Below are positions 47,509 through 59,409 of a DNA stretch of 64,000 bases, piece after piece (position 1 is the stretch's first letter; each line of letters begins with the position of its first letter). Source of the stretch: Stictocephala bisonia. Its lineage: Eukaryota; Arthropoda; Insecta; Hemiptera; Membracidae. A program made the position numbers and the translations under genes. The notes under the pieces are model-generated. The model worked only from the letters and a program-made list of their open reading frames with translations, ran no database searches and was not told the origin of the DNA. Location of the stretch: NCBI GenBank assembly GCA_035578905.1, contig JAQJVL010000684.1:372001-436000 (forward strand), in the 5' to 3' direction.

Positions 47509-50500
47509 CATTGATGTTTTATTGGCGTCCATAGAACGTAAAGTTAATTGCTCTCTTGTATTTCTCGTCAAATTTATAGTTCGTATACATTACTTTTATA
47601 TTTGAAAGTAAAAGCAACTATTATAAATTCATTACATAATTACTGTACATTTATTTAAATCAATAAAAGACAATGCATTTACCTACGAATGTAAAGGTCG
47701 GGTTTCCTAACTATATATATTATAAGTAATACAAAGAGACAGATAATTATTGTTACAATCTCTAGATGCCAAGAAAAAGTTGTTTTAGGAAATTGGTAAA
47801 AACATTTTTCCTCGAAATATTAATATCCAGTACAATCCGAACTTGTAGAAAATACTCCTGTTAACAAAGAATTTAAATATAAATATGACACATTGACAGT
47901 TTGAGTTATAAACGTGTAAAGTTTATGACAGTGAAAACTATTTACGCGAGTTAAAATTCCGGTACATTTTATGTTCCAACTAGGATAAAAATAATCAAAA
48001 CTTATAGTAAAAATGCATTTGTCATAACGCGCAATAAAACCAGGAAAACAGTTATGAGATTAGATTTTCTTTAGTACTATAAATTGCTTAGTAAACAACC
48101 TTCAAACTCGTGAACATATAATTTCTCCGCCGACAGTACTGTAGTGCTTCTGAATGTCCCAAAATTATAATGAACGCCGCCGAGTCAGTGATTTAGCTAC
48201 ATGTTTGTGTTGCGGTGATTGCATACGTAAGCTTAAAGAGCGCTCAGATATTGTTTCAATGTACCATCACAAAAAAAAATTAGCAGTAGTGTGAGATGTA
48301 ACAGCTGTGCTAAAATGATATAAATTGTTATTCATTCATCAGTTTTTTTGGCAAAGAATAGTAACTTAGAGATGTACAGTATTTTTTTCGTTACAAATAG
48401 AATTTAACTTTGTATTAATATAAGTTATCTTTAACATTTATTACATTTAATTAAAATAAATCTTACATTTTTAAATAGACAATATGTTCAAATCGTAAAA
48501 TCAATTTTGTTTTAATTTTAAGATGTTATAGATTATAGTATGCCTTATCGTATCATGATTTGTCTATCAATAAAAATTGGTGTTATCTTTAATAAAAGCA
48601 ATGTAAGCACTTTTGTAAGCATTGTAATGTTCCCATGTACAATTTTATTAAATTATCTAGATATAAGGATATACAACTGAACGGCAATAAGTATAAAAGA
48701 TAAGATAAGTCTAACTAGGATGACACGTGGAAAATTAAATACCAACTCAAGGTATTCCAACTACTATTAAAGGATAATCTTTCATGAAAATCAACAGCAA
48801 TATTATGACATAAATGTTAGATTATAATTAAAAAAACTTGTTCTCTGTATTTTTATAAAAATTGTTTAATCCTACTGATTTTTCCTATTTATAGGTGTTG
48901 AATATAATATTATTACTTTAATAAATGTAAATAACTAATATTTAATAGTATTTTATAGTATTTTAAAAGTATTATGTTAGTTGTCAAACATTTAAATTAT
49001 AACTAATTATATAATTTATTAATATAAATAATTATATAACCTTTTAAAGTATATCGTTTACTTATATAATCATGCCTTGTGCAGTTACATTTTCTCATCT
49101 ACTGACAAAACATTATAACTGATGTATGATAAATTATTGTCACATCGGATGGTAAGCGACAAATACCCCAGCTATAGTAGAAATAACTAATAAAGCAATA
49201 ATTAATAATTATCAAGGGTGACTAACAATACTCTTCAATCCAAGTGACAAAACATAATATTTTAATACCAATTAACAAGTAACAAGATAAATTAAAGAGT
49301 AGTAAAAAGTGTATAAGCGTTTTATTTTTCCAGTACGGTTTTACTTTTTTATTTTTTACTCTATAGTTAATCTGAAATATAAACAGCGTCCTAGTATATT
49401 TATAAATATGGTACGACATAATACCTTGAACATGTTTCTAAGGATTTTTTTAAGAGTGATATTTTTCTTCAGTATCGGCGTAGAAATTTTTGTTATCCAA
49501 CATAGTTATTTCTTAAGAACAAGTGTTTTTTTTTTCTAAACACTATTTATGATACATCAGTTCCTGTTTATAACTTTATAATATAACATGAAGAAAACAC
49601 TCCATTAATTAGTAATTTTTGATGAAGTATAAATTAGATTCTGTATTGTTTCTAACTTAGATGTTCAATTGATTGGAGAAAGGGTTGATTCATTGTTTTA
49701 TTTTAAGATTCATCTAAAAATCTTCCATATTGAGATTTTGTGTAAGTACTTGAGATTCATAATGACTACGTGATTAAACTGAAAACCATTTAATATTACA
49801 AAGCAAGTACGTACAGTATTCGTATGATGGCCAATACTTCACTTGAGCTGACTAGAGAAGAGTTCGTTTAAAGAAATTTGAAGTGAAAAAGTTCATTCAG
49901 TTGAAAAAATGAGCCATATAAAAAATTTAGTTAAGCAGACAGTACAATCACTGTGAACGTGTCTCAGCTTAGAAAGAAAATAACTAGCTCTCCGGAACAT
50001 CCAACGTCTTAGTTTCCGTTTGAAAAAGTTTACATTTTCTAATTGTTTTACTTGAACCTGTAATTTATTAAATAAATGGTACCTCGATAAAAAGTTGAAT
50101 TTCTATATGTGTCTAAATAAATATTTTAAGATTTTCAAAGAGACTAATTTGTTGTGATTATAAGAGACGTACAATTGCGAATCATAATTTATTTTGGAAC
50201 ACAACTCTACCCGACAGATTTTGTCTGTACTATAATACGAAAGCAATATGCAATACAATACATTTTTAAGTTTTGTGCTCATTAGTAAAGGAGCTGTTTT
50301 ATATGTGGAAATACATAAGTTTTTAACTTTAAGACTGTTGTAAAATATCATCATAGGTCATTTCACCAAAAATATATACATAATCGAAAACAATTATCTT
50401 TTCTGATGAATACTTTTTAAAAAATACTTCAATTTTTAGAAATTTTACATCAAAAATTCTAATCGCGTGTTCCTCCAAAATGAAAACATTATGTTTTATA

Positions 50501-51345
50501 ATCATGTGTGAAATGTTAACTTACTTTAACATAAATAATGTATAGGTAAAATATTAAAGTTACTTTTTTATTTTTTTATAAATTTCACAGTAAAAAAGTT
50601 AAAAACACACAATTATATCGTCTTGTAACAATGGATGAATGATATAAGTTGGTTGAGTGGAAACTTCGCGATTACAAGTAGCTCCCACAAAACACAATGA
50701 ACTTCGAGAACAGTTCTTCAGGAACTGCTGACTTCAAATTATATCAGTATATATTATTAATGGATTGAAGATTATAAAATATGATAACAAGGAAATAGTA
50801 TTGTAAATATTTATTGGTTACTTTTAAATTAATGTTATAACTAATTGTTTTGTAGTAAATTACAACTAACTACTTTATTATTATTATATTGGTCTAGAGA
50901 TATTGAAATTACTATACTAAAAGAGTAAGACGTATTAACTTTGTTTTGTTGTATTATTTAGTGTTGCTTGCTTTAGTCATGTGGTATATTTGCTTTCTAC
51001 ATATAATCATATTATATGTAATGATGTATTAGTTTCCTTTCATTGGTTTTTTTTAAATTCTTGTTTTAATAAAATAATGTAGCCCATAATTTATATGTGA
51101 GATAGTTACTTAGCCAGTTATTGTATTCAATAACTACCATCAAATTTATTTTAAAAAAGAATCATCCTAAATTTTATTAAATATAAATTATTATTTTTAT
51201 TAAATTGCAATTTACTCATATTGTTTTTAATTTTATTGGTCATAAATATATAAAAATTTTTTGTTTATTGTAAATTTTTTTATAATAATTTTAAAATTAT
51301 TTATTTTTGTTCTCTTATTGTCAGGATCAAAAGAAATATATTATA
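47505..51345. other. AT-rich DNA without recognisable genes
   Basis: The longest featureless stretch in the window. Its open frames are short, AT-driven and often overlap on both strands. Confidence 0.6.
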
Positions 51346-51349
51346 GTTA

Positions 51350-52086
51350 ATAGGGAGTAGGGGATAAAACACCCTTCAATATGTCCATAAGTAATGCCTA
51401 CAAGCCTGTGGCTGTCTCTAGTGTCAAGACAGTATAAAAAAGTGGAACACACACTGGGAGTAGGGGATAAAACACCCTTCAATATGTCCACAAATAATGC
51501 CGACAAGCCAGTGGCTGTCTCTAATGTCAAGACGGTGTAAAAAAGTGCAATACAAGGCTGAGATTAAAGGATAAAACGCTCTTAAATGTGTGCATAGGTA
51601 ATGCCGACAAGCCTGTGCAGTACCTATGCACACATAGTGTCAAACAGTATAAAAAAGTGGAACACAAGGATAGGGAATAAGAAATAAAACGCCCTTAAAT
51701 ATGTCATTATGAAATGCCGACAAGCCTGTGGCTGTCTTTAGTGTCAAGACAGTATAAAAAAGTAGAACACAAGGCTGGGAGTAAAGGGTAAAATTTTCTT
51801 AAATATGTGCATATGAAATGCCGACAAGCCTGTGGTTGTCTTTAGTGTCAAGACAGTATAGAAAGGTGGGACACATGGCTGGGAGTAAAGGTTAAAACGC
51901 TCTTAAATATGTGCATAAGTAAGCCTGTGGTTAGCTAGAGTTTCACGACTAAATAAAATAAAATAGTGTAACAGAAAGCTAGGAAATAAGGGATAAATTG
52001 CTCGTCAATATGTGTATTGGTAATGCAGACAAGCCTCTGGCTGTCTGTAGTGTCACAACTTTATAAAAAAGCGTAACACAAAGAAT
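51350..52086. repeat. About seven copies of a ~104-bp tandem repeat
   Basis: The gggagtaggggataaaac motif recurs, with changes, at about 51,353, 51,456, 51,560, 51,673, 51,776, 51,881 and 51,982. Each unit also carries aatgccgacaagcctgtggc and agtgtcaagacagtataaaa. Units diverge left to right. The third unit carries an extra inverted segment (51,621-51,634). Confidence 0.93.
51587..51634. repeat. 14-bp inverted repeat scar within one repeat unit
   Basis: tgtgtgcataggta (51,587-51,600) and tacctatgcacaca (51,621-51,634) are exact reverse complements around a 20-nt loop. Sister units have gctgtctcta-type sequence where the second arm stands, so the second arm is a newly copied inversion of the first. 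Confidence 0.92.
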
Positions 52087-52089
52087 TAC

Positions 52090-52530
52090 GCTAGATGTAA
52101 GACCTGATGTTGGTGCACTGATAAGAGGTAAAGTAATAAGATAGATAAGATATGCTGCTTATAGATAAGAGGACAAAATTATATTAAAAGTTTAAGAGGG
52201 GAAACTAGCAGGAGTAAGAGGAAGACCACTGGATACATAAAAATGCTCTGGAAATAAGAGGAGATCGATACAAGAAAATTTGGAGGTACCCTAGAACAAA
52301 ACAATAAAAGACCTGTGTTTCGATTGGGCATAGGAATAAATTTAAGTAAAATATAAATTTAATTAAAAACACTCGGCATGAAATCTAGTAAATTTAACAT
52401 GGTAAAAATTATTTTAATTTTACTAAATACTAACCAGATTATGTAGTGGAGTGAACTAATTCAATTTTACAAACAAATAATTAAAGGGAGGTAGAAAATA
52501 CTTAGTACCTTATTTTTTTTGATAAAACTA
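52090..52530. other. No recognised gene
   Basis: One frame near 52,205 reads VRGRPLDT, faintly like a non-LTR ORF2 C-terminus, but nothing around it supports this. Confidence 0.4.
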
Positions 52531-52536
52531 ACCAAT

Positions 52537-52700
52537 GCCGACGAAGTGGTTCAGTGGCTAAGGCTTCGGACTGCGGAGGGCAAGGTTCAAGGTTCGAATC
52601 CGCACTGAGCCAACTGTTGGTACTTCACTCGTTGAATAAAAGTTCACGCACAGGCCGGCAGGCCCATGTGAACTAGCGAGTTAAGTTTAAAAAAATTAGA
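52537..52700 (+). repeat. tRNA-derived SINE
   Basis: An A-box-like tggttcagtggctaaggc (52,547-52,564) and a perfect B-box ggttcgaatcc (52,591-52,601) have tRNA-like spacing. The ends of the 76-nt tRNA-like part (gccgacg and ctgagcc) do not pair and the anticodon stem is broken, so it is not a tRNA gene. A non-tRNA body follows (gttcacgcacaggccggcag, gtgaactagcgagtt), ending near an A-rich stretch at 52,688. Confidence 0.8.
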
Positions 52701-52704
52701 TAGA

Positions 52705-53995
52705 AAACCCATCCATGTTTTTATAAATATAGTTGAGTGTTAGTGTGTGGTTGGCACTCGTTTTCATACAGGCCATAAAAATGACGTTTAAGTTGAGTAT
52801 AAGTCAAGCTTAGGTTTGTGTAAAATGATTGCTTAAAGTTCAAACAATCCAGTTCAATTACTCTTAACGAACAGATTACATTGCCACATGCGTTCGTTGA
52901 TCAATCCAATCAACACCTTGTAGACACTGCAAACACTTTCGAATACCTCAGGGAATTACAAGAACTAATCTTTTGACAAACGAAACACCAGACTTTGGAG
53001 GATTCAACGTGACTTTAATTACTATAAATATTTAAACACATCTAAAATAAGTCAAACTGTATTGTTAAACGATTTGTGGTTTAATTTATAATCGTTTAAT
53101 CTGTCGGAGGATTTCGTTTACCTGATATGTGAAAAAAAACAAATCTTACTTCATACAATAATGAATAGGCCTATTCACTGTTTATTATATACAATACTTT
53201 TTTTAAATAATATTTTGGAAGAAGAACATGATATAATAGAATTTGAGAAAATAAAATATATGGTGCATTCCACTCAAATGTAAGGATAACTGAAATCTTG
53301 TCTACGTGTTTCCAGATAGTATTACATGAATTATAATTCCTTTTATTTATAAAGAAATATTAAATATATTTCTCAATGAACCATTTTGACTCCGTAACTA
53401 TGTACCATTCACAGGATTATTAGGAAAAAGTTACTATATATTATAACTATGTGAAACCTTTTTTTTGACAACACAATTTTTTAATTAATTCAATGCATAT
53501 ATTTCGGTACTTTAACTAGATAAGAAATTACAAATTAATAAAATTCACAAATTATTTAATTAGTTTCAAATATGAACAAAGTTTAGATGTTATCTGTAAC
53601 TAAACACTTAAAAATTACCACTTCGGTTGATTCTTCGTAATCCTAAATAGGTCAATCAAATTATTACCAAGAAGTAGTTGGTAATTTCTCATTTTACTTA
53701 ATTTTAAAACTGTTACGTAGACAACTACGTAACCAGATAAATTTCAAAATCAAGTATTCAATTAAACACAATAAAACGTTAGTTGTAATTAGAAACATAT
53801 AAATAGAATGTAGTTCCTTTCATAATTATTTGCTTCCACAGTAAAAATCTGTTTTGATTAATACATATCTACAAACACTTATTTATTTCATGGACAAAAG
53901 TTTACTATGTTTGTCAAAAAGGTAATTATTTTTTAGTTTTTTTTTTCAGATGAAACCTTAGTAAGTAAAGAAGTATCATCTGGAGACACGACTTT
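52705..53995. other. AT-rich DNA without recognisable features
   Basis: No gene or repeat relationship recognised. Confidence 0.5.
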
Positions 53996-53997
53996 TC

Positions 53998-54700
53998 TCA
54001 ACATCATGAAAAAATCACTAAATGGCCCGTCGTAGGTCATGTATAATTCAGTTGATCCTCTCCAAACACATTGTTGGGAGAATGGCCATTTGGTTCATGC
54101 TCTGCCACTAGAATCTTTAGATATCATACATCTATCTTTCTCTCTATTAGCTCAAGAGCCATCTAGAGACAGTCCTGTTCCTTAACATCATGAAGAAATC
54201 ACTAAATGGCCCGTCGTAGCCCATGTATAATTCAGTTGATCCTCTCCAAACACATTGTTGGCAGGATGGCCATTCGGTTCGTGCTCTGTCACGAGCATCT
54301 TTAAATATCATATATCTATCTTTCTCTCTATTAGCTCAAGAGCCATCTAGAGACAGTCCTGTTCCTCAACATCATGAAGAAATCACTAAATGGCCCGTCG
54401 TAGCCCATGTATAATTCAGTTGATCCTCTCCAAACACATTGTTGGCAGGATGGCCATACGGTTCGTGCTCTACCACGAGCATCTTTAGATATCAGATATC
54501 TTACTTTCTCTCTATTAACTCAAGAACCATCCACAGACAGGCTTGTTTCTCAACATCATGAAGAAATAACTAAATGGCCCGTCGTAGCCCATGTATAATT
54601 CAGTGGGTCCTCTCCGAACACATTGTTGGGAGAACAGCCGTTCGAATCGTTTTCTGCCACTAGCATCTTAACGATTCATATACTCGTATCTTACTTCCTC
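53998..54700. repeat. 184-bp tandem repeat, nearly four copies
   Basis: The acatcatga motif occurs at 54,001, 54,185, 54,369 and 54,553, a strict 184-bp period. Shared internal blocks include aaatggcccgtcgtag, ttcagttgatcctctccaaa and agctcaagagccatctagag. The fourth unit decays after about 54,660. Short ~63-codon frames recur once per unit and end in the next unit. The period is not a multiple of three, so they do not join up. Confidence 0.96.
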
Positions 54701-54704
54701 TTTA

Positions 54705-56478
54705 AACCCTAAAATATTCTGTAACATCGATCTATCTTATGGTATATCTGTAAATTAAAATTAAAATACATGCATACTATACACATACTTTTTTTATTTT
54801 AGATTGTTTGCAAATATAACAATTAGTTTACTTAACTCATACATTTTAAAATTTTATATTGAAAATAGCACAAAGATTATATGGTTTGAAAGCTGGCCAA
54901 AAATACAAATAAGAATGCAAATAACATTTTCGAATAGATTATTTCAAAATTGAATATGTATAGATTTACAAATCCTTAAACATAGACAGTTGAAACAATG
55001 TGCATTTATTTAACGAACAATTGGTGCTTGAATCATTTACAATGTAAACTATACATATTTTATTTCAACACAGTAACCACAACATATTTATAGTTATAAG
55101 AATTGGTCTGTATTAAATTTAGTACGTTTATTATTCTTGCCCAAGGAGTATAATTAAAATAACATTTTAATTTATTGAACATTTCGTCGTATTGAAAATT
55201 AATTTAGTTTAAGTATTATAGTACTAAAGCAAAATTATGTATCATGATAAAAACAAGAATATTCTTATACATTTTTTGATTTATTTTATATAAAATTTGT
55301 TATCAAATCTAGATATTTAAGAAAAATCAATTCTCAGAGTCCTGTATATTTCGCATAGTGGTGGATTTACTGCCTAAATATGACAGGGAATGCCTAAATT
55401 GACAACGTCAAGTAAATTCGCTTTACTCTAAAAATAAAAAAATCATTTGGTGGCATGGCCAATTCATTTTAATATTGATTAACCTAATGAAGACCAGTTT
55501 TATTCCAAAACACAAAATATAAATATTATATATTCTATTTTTTATTCAGTAGCATTTAAACTACAGTTGTTTAAGTTGTTATGTGACCAGAGAAAAAATC
55601 CTACTTGGAAAAGTTTATTATATATTAATTGTTAAGAGCAAACAAAATAAATAAAAGTCAACAGAAAATAAAATATTCGTGAACACAATTAATTAAAAAC
55701 AATAGAAAATGCTTTAAAAATGCTACAAGTGCAATGAGCTTTAGTTCCGTGGTAACAGTATTTCATTTTACAGAAGGTAAAGGAAGACGTGAAAAGAAAT
55801 TTATCACTAAGATAAGGAGACATTAAATCACCCCAGTAAGAGAAACAGACATTGTATAGCACTCTAAATTCCACATCATGTTCCTGATCATTTTTCTTAT
55901 AAGCGTTAATTAGCTGTCATTAATAATGTAATGTCATAAAAGATAATTCTGGAAAGTCTCCAATATTTTAGCAGTTCCATTTATTGCTAAATTAAGTCAA
56001 CATTGTATATGGGTAAACAACAGTCCATAATATTTTTGAATATCCACTAATGCGGTATATGGTTATGGCTTTGTGCACTTTCATAAGTTCATGAATAGCT
56101 GGATTTTTTGTCTGTATCTTGCGTAAATGTGTCTATTTGGGAAATTATTATACTCCAACGCTATGATATATTATATTAAATGAATAATCATTCATTTACG
56201 TCAACATTTTAAATATAAACATTAAATTTGAAAATATTTTAGTTTCGAAATTGTACACTCTTACATTATCCTCTCTATAATTAAATTACCACTAAATAGA
56301 ATGTCTCCCTATCATGAAAAGCAAATATTATCTAACAAAATATATATTTTATAAATGCTTGAAAATGTATTATAAACAGTATTTGGGTTATATTGGCTTA
56401 TGTATAATTTAGCAAACCAGTAGTTCACTATACTCTAAGAATAGGTTAAAATCAAAATTCTTTAGAATACTTTAAAAT
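54705..56478. other. AT-rich DNA without recognisable genes
   Basis: No convincing frame and no repeat relationship recognised. Confidence 0.55.
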
Positions 56479-56479
56479 C

Positions 56480-57078
56480 AAATATGGTTAGAATGGTCAT
56501 TATGGTCGGTGGAAATATAGTTTGAATGGTCATGATGGTAGGTTGAAATGTGGTAAGAATGGTCATGATGGTCGGTTGAAATATGGTTAGAATGATCATG
56601 ATTTTCAGTTGAAATATAGTTAGAATGGCCATGATGGTGGATTGAAATATGGTTAGAATGCTCATGATTGTCGGTTGAAATAAAGTTAGAATGGTCATGA
56701 TGGTGGATTGAAATATGGTTAGAATGGTCATGATGGTCGGTTGAAATACGGTTATAATGGTCATAATGGTCGGTTGAAATATGGTTAGAATGGTCATGAT
56801 AGTCGGTTGAAATATGATTAGAATGATTATGATTGTCGGTTGAAATATAGTTAGAATGGTCATGATGGTCGATTGAAATATGGTTAGAATGGTCATGATG
56901 GTCGGTTGAAATATGGTTAGAATGGTCGAGATGGTCGGTTGAAATACGGTTAGAATGGTCATAATGGTCGGTTGAAATATGGTTAGAATGTTCATGATGG
57001 TCGGTTGAAATATGGTTAGAATGGTCATGATGGTCGGTTGAAATATGGTTAGAATGGTCATGATGGTCGGTTGAAATG
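56480..57078. repeat. 33-bp minisatellite, about 18 copies
   Basis: The unit contains ggttagaatggtcatgatgg tcggttgaaatat, 33 bp. Because 33 is a multiple of three and the unit lacks stops in two minus-strand frames, two overlapping long frames (234 and 213 codons) arise: a His/Asp/Ser 11-residue repeat (HSNHISTDHHD) and a hydrophobic one (TIMTILTIFQP). No signal peptide or unique flanking domain supports either as a gene, so I treat both as repeat artefacts. Confidence 0.96.
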
Positions 57079-57083
57079 AGACC

Positions 57084-57336
57084 TGCGGAAAACACTTCAC
57101 ATGACGACAGGTGACGCATTTGTCGTTGTAAGGCGTCCGCTCACAGGAATAACAAGCAGGAAACACGTCACAAAGTCGTACTCAGCGTGTCAACTGATGA
57201 TAGCAGGAAATACAAACACTTCACTTGACGACAGGTGACACATTTGTGGTTGTAAGGCGTCCGTTTCACAGGAATAACAAGCAGGAAACATGTCACAAAG
57301 TCGTTCTCAGTTTGTAAACAGATGATAGCAGGAAAT
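57084..57336. repeat. 124-bp duplication adjoining the minisatellite
   Basis: The block with cacttcacatgacgacaggt gac, gttgtaaggcgtccg, cacaggaataacaagcagga aac and gatgatagcaggaaat occurs twice, offset by 124 bp (about 57,091 and 57,215). The copies differ at about one base in twelve or fewer. It is GC-richer than its surroundings. Confidence 0.93.
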
Positions 57337-57339
57337 TCT

Positions 57340-58370
57340 GAGGGGAAATAAATAATCTCACTTTATGTCCACGTTTCTGGGCATGTGGATTATATAATAT
57401 TATTAGGTACGAGGCACAACAAATATTACTTTTTAAATTAGTTGAAAGGTAAGGAAGCAAAGCATGTTTACTATATATAATGCATTTATGTATGCGTTGT
57501 ATTATAAATCCAAGATTTGCTTTGTTATAACAATAATGGATTTGTCAAACAAAAGTAACATCGGACTAAAAATGCTCCTCTTGCATTGCACCCTAATATT
57601 AAACAATATAGCAATTGTATTTGGGTACACACAAAATCTAGAACTTGCTATTTAAGGTAGTGCAATAGGTTTTCGATGGGTTGATTATTTTTCAATATTA
57701 TAATCAAAATTAGTTAAAGTACTTTCCCTTGAGACAGAAAAAATACAACAACAAAAAATAACACATATCAACTTGTATCATTGTGAAGTGGTGAATTTAG
57801 CTGATTTTAAATGAACTAGAAGACAAAAACATTCAAAGTACACATTAAATTTAATGTAACTAAGTTTTTTTTACACATAACAGAGGGGATTAAGATGTTT
57901 TTAATTTTTTTAAATTTCTAAAATGTGTTTAATTTAAAGGTATTCTTATTCTATCTTTAAAATTATACTTATTTTTAAATTTTGTTTTAAATGAAAAACA
58001 TCGTAATCCTTTCAGTTATGTGTAAAAAAAACGTAGTTTTAAAACATTAAATTTGTATTTTCAACGGGTTTTGTCTTTTGTTGATTTAAAATCACCACTT
58101 CATAACACCACAACTTCTGATGTAGTGGTTCAAAAAGTTCTTTTGTAATTCTCCTGTCTCAAGGGAAGGTAGTTTAACTAATTTAGACTATAAAATTGGA
58201 AAATAATTAACTCACAGAAAACGGATCACATCACCTTAATAGCTGATTTTTACCCCTCATAATTAAACTTAATAATAAAGTAAGGTAATGAAGACAGAGA
58301 TAATAGAAGTAAGACAACAAATATATGAAATGAAGGGACAGTCCTGAAGGAAGGTAGATGAATTCTGCTA
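57340..58370. other. AT-rich DNA without recognisable features
   Basis: No gene or repeat relationship recognised. Confidence 0.5.
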
Positions 58371-58374
58371 TCTA

Positions 58375-58838
58375 GTCGGCACTGGTGACGCAGTGCTGTA
58401 ACCCAGCTACTTGAGGACAAAGTGTTTGGGAAATTGTAGGCGATAGGCTCCATGCTCGGTTCTCTTAATACCGTCACGGCGTCCGCTCAATGCTTGTCAT
58501 CAATATAGACACTACTAGAGAAGTCTGGAATGTCCATGTTGAATAGTAGTCAAGGTTCGGATGTTGTGTAGGGGAGAGAACTGAGTGTCAGACTTGTCAG
58601 TTAGCTGAAAATCAGACCAACACTACGTGGTTCGGATTCCACGTAAAGCTGTAGGTCCCATAGTTGCCTGGCTATTAGGCTGTTAATAAATAGTCCTTTC
58701 TGAGCTAAGGCGAACTCAGATGGCCACAATGACTACACTCTTTCATCTATACTCATCACACTCATTCACTCCTCATATTCGCCCATATATCTACGATCGG
58801 CGTCTTAGAGATGAATAATAATAATAATAATAACAAGA
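58375..58838 (+). repeat. Dispersed SINE-like repeat, most complete copy (copy 4)
   Basis: Starts near tcggcactggtgacgcagtg and includes cgaggacaaag-type, actactagagaagtctggaa tgtccat, agaccaacactacgtggttc ggattccacgtaaagct and the end block atctatactcatcacactca. It finishes in an (aat)n tail at 58,813-58,833, as SINEs often do. A loose B-box-like ggttcggattcc lies far from the 5' end, so a Pol III origin is unclear. Three other copies lie at 14.58, 32.41 and 38.04 kb, all on the plus strand. Confidence 0.85.
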
Positions 58839-58959
58839 GAACAACAAGAGAAGTTTAATTGAAGTTGAAAAAAATATGGAATTTAAATATGGAAGAGTGG
58901 ATTATTCTTCAAACTGATTAACAAAAGTAATACGAATAATTGTAATATTGGAAAGAAAA

Positions 58960-59400
58960 GATATTGATGAACAACAGTTACATTATCAACCAAGCTGAAT
59001 AAATTGTGTGGAAACGTTGTATTGGGTCATTTAAGCAGATTACAGACAACAGCTATGAAATTCTTCACTGGAACAGATATGATTAGCAGAAGAGATATAA
59101 TTAGGAACGTAATATCCAGAGCAAATATTGAAAGTGATACTGCTACAAGACACGTTGGAAAGAAGAAATATAAAGTAAGATATGTGATGAGGAAGGGATA
59201 TAATAGATTGCCAAGGACAGCCTTGGAGAAATGGGGAAAGACGAAGAGGAAGACCGAGAGTAAGGTAGGAGGGAGGTAGGATGTGGAGAAAAGATTAATG
59301 AAGTAATGGCTAGTGAAGGAAGAGCTAACCTGGAGGGATGGACAAAAATGGAGGAGGTTGTGTAGAATGACCCGTCAAAGTGGGGACGTTGACTTATGAT
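58960..59400 (+). pseudogene. RTE-like non-LTR ORF2 C-terminus
   Basis: The frame from about 59,004 reads LSRLQTTAMKFFTGTDMIS then RRDIIRNVISR, the block (LQ...MKF..G....RRD.IRN) that follows the RT in RTE- and related non-LTR proteins. It continues with VRYVMRKGYNRLPRTALEKW and an Arg/Lys-rich GKTKRKTES. After a stop at about 59,277 the same element continues with WRDGQKWRRLCRMTRQSGDV, the usual W..W..L terminal motif. A short gatgacgatgataaa tail follows at about 59,396. RT domain missing; dead. Confidence 0.75.
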
Positions 59401-59409
59401 GACGATGAT

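Noticed and set aside
52190..52300. Non-LTR ORF2 C-terminus (VRGRPLDT phrase)
   Set aside because: Only a few residues match, with a stop right after, and no other block of the family lies nearby.
52537..52613. Possible functional tRNA gene
   Set aside because: A and B boxes are good, but the two ends do not pair as an acceptor stem, the anticodon stem is broken and a SINE body follows.
56462..57166. 234- and 213-codon minus-strand frames with 11-residue repeats
   Set aside because: A 33-bp unit without stops in two frames produces both; no signal peptide, domain or splice context supports a gene. Kept only as a low-interest test.
57187..57334. Further hammerhead-like motifs (ctgatgatagcaggaaa)
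   Set aside because: There is no room for stem II between CTGATGA and GAAA, and the second copy reads cagatga, so the core is not conserved.
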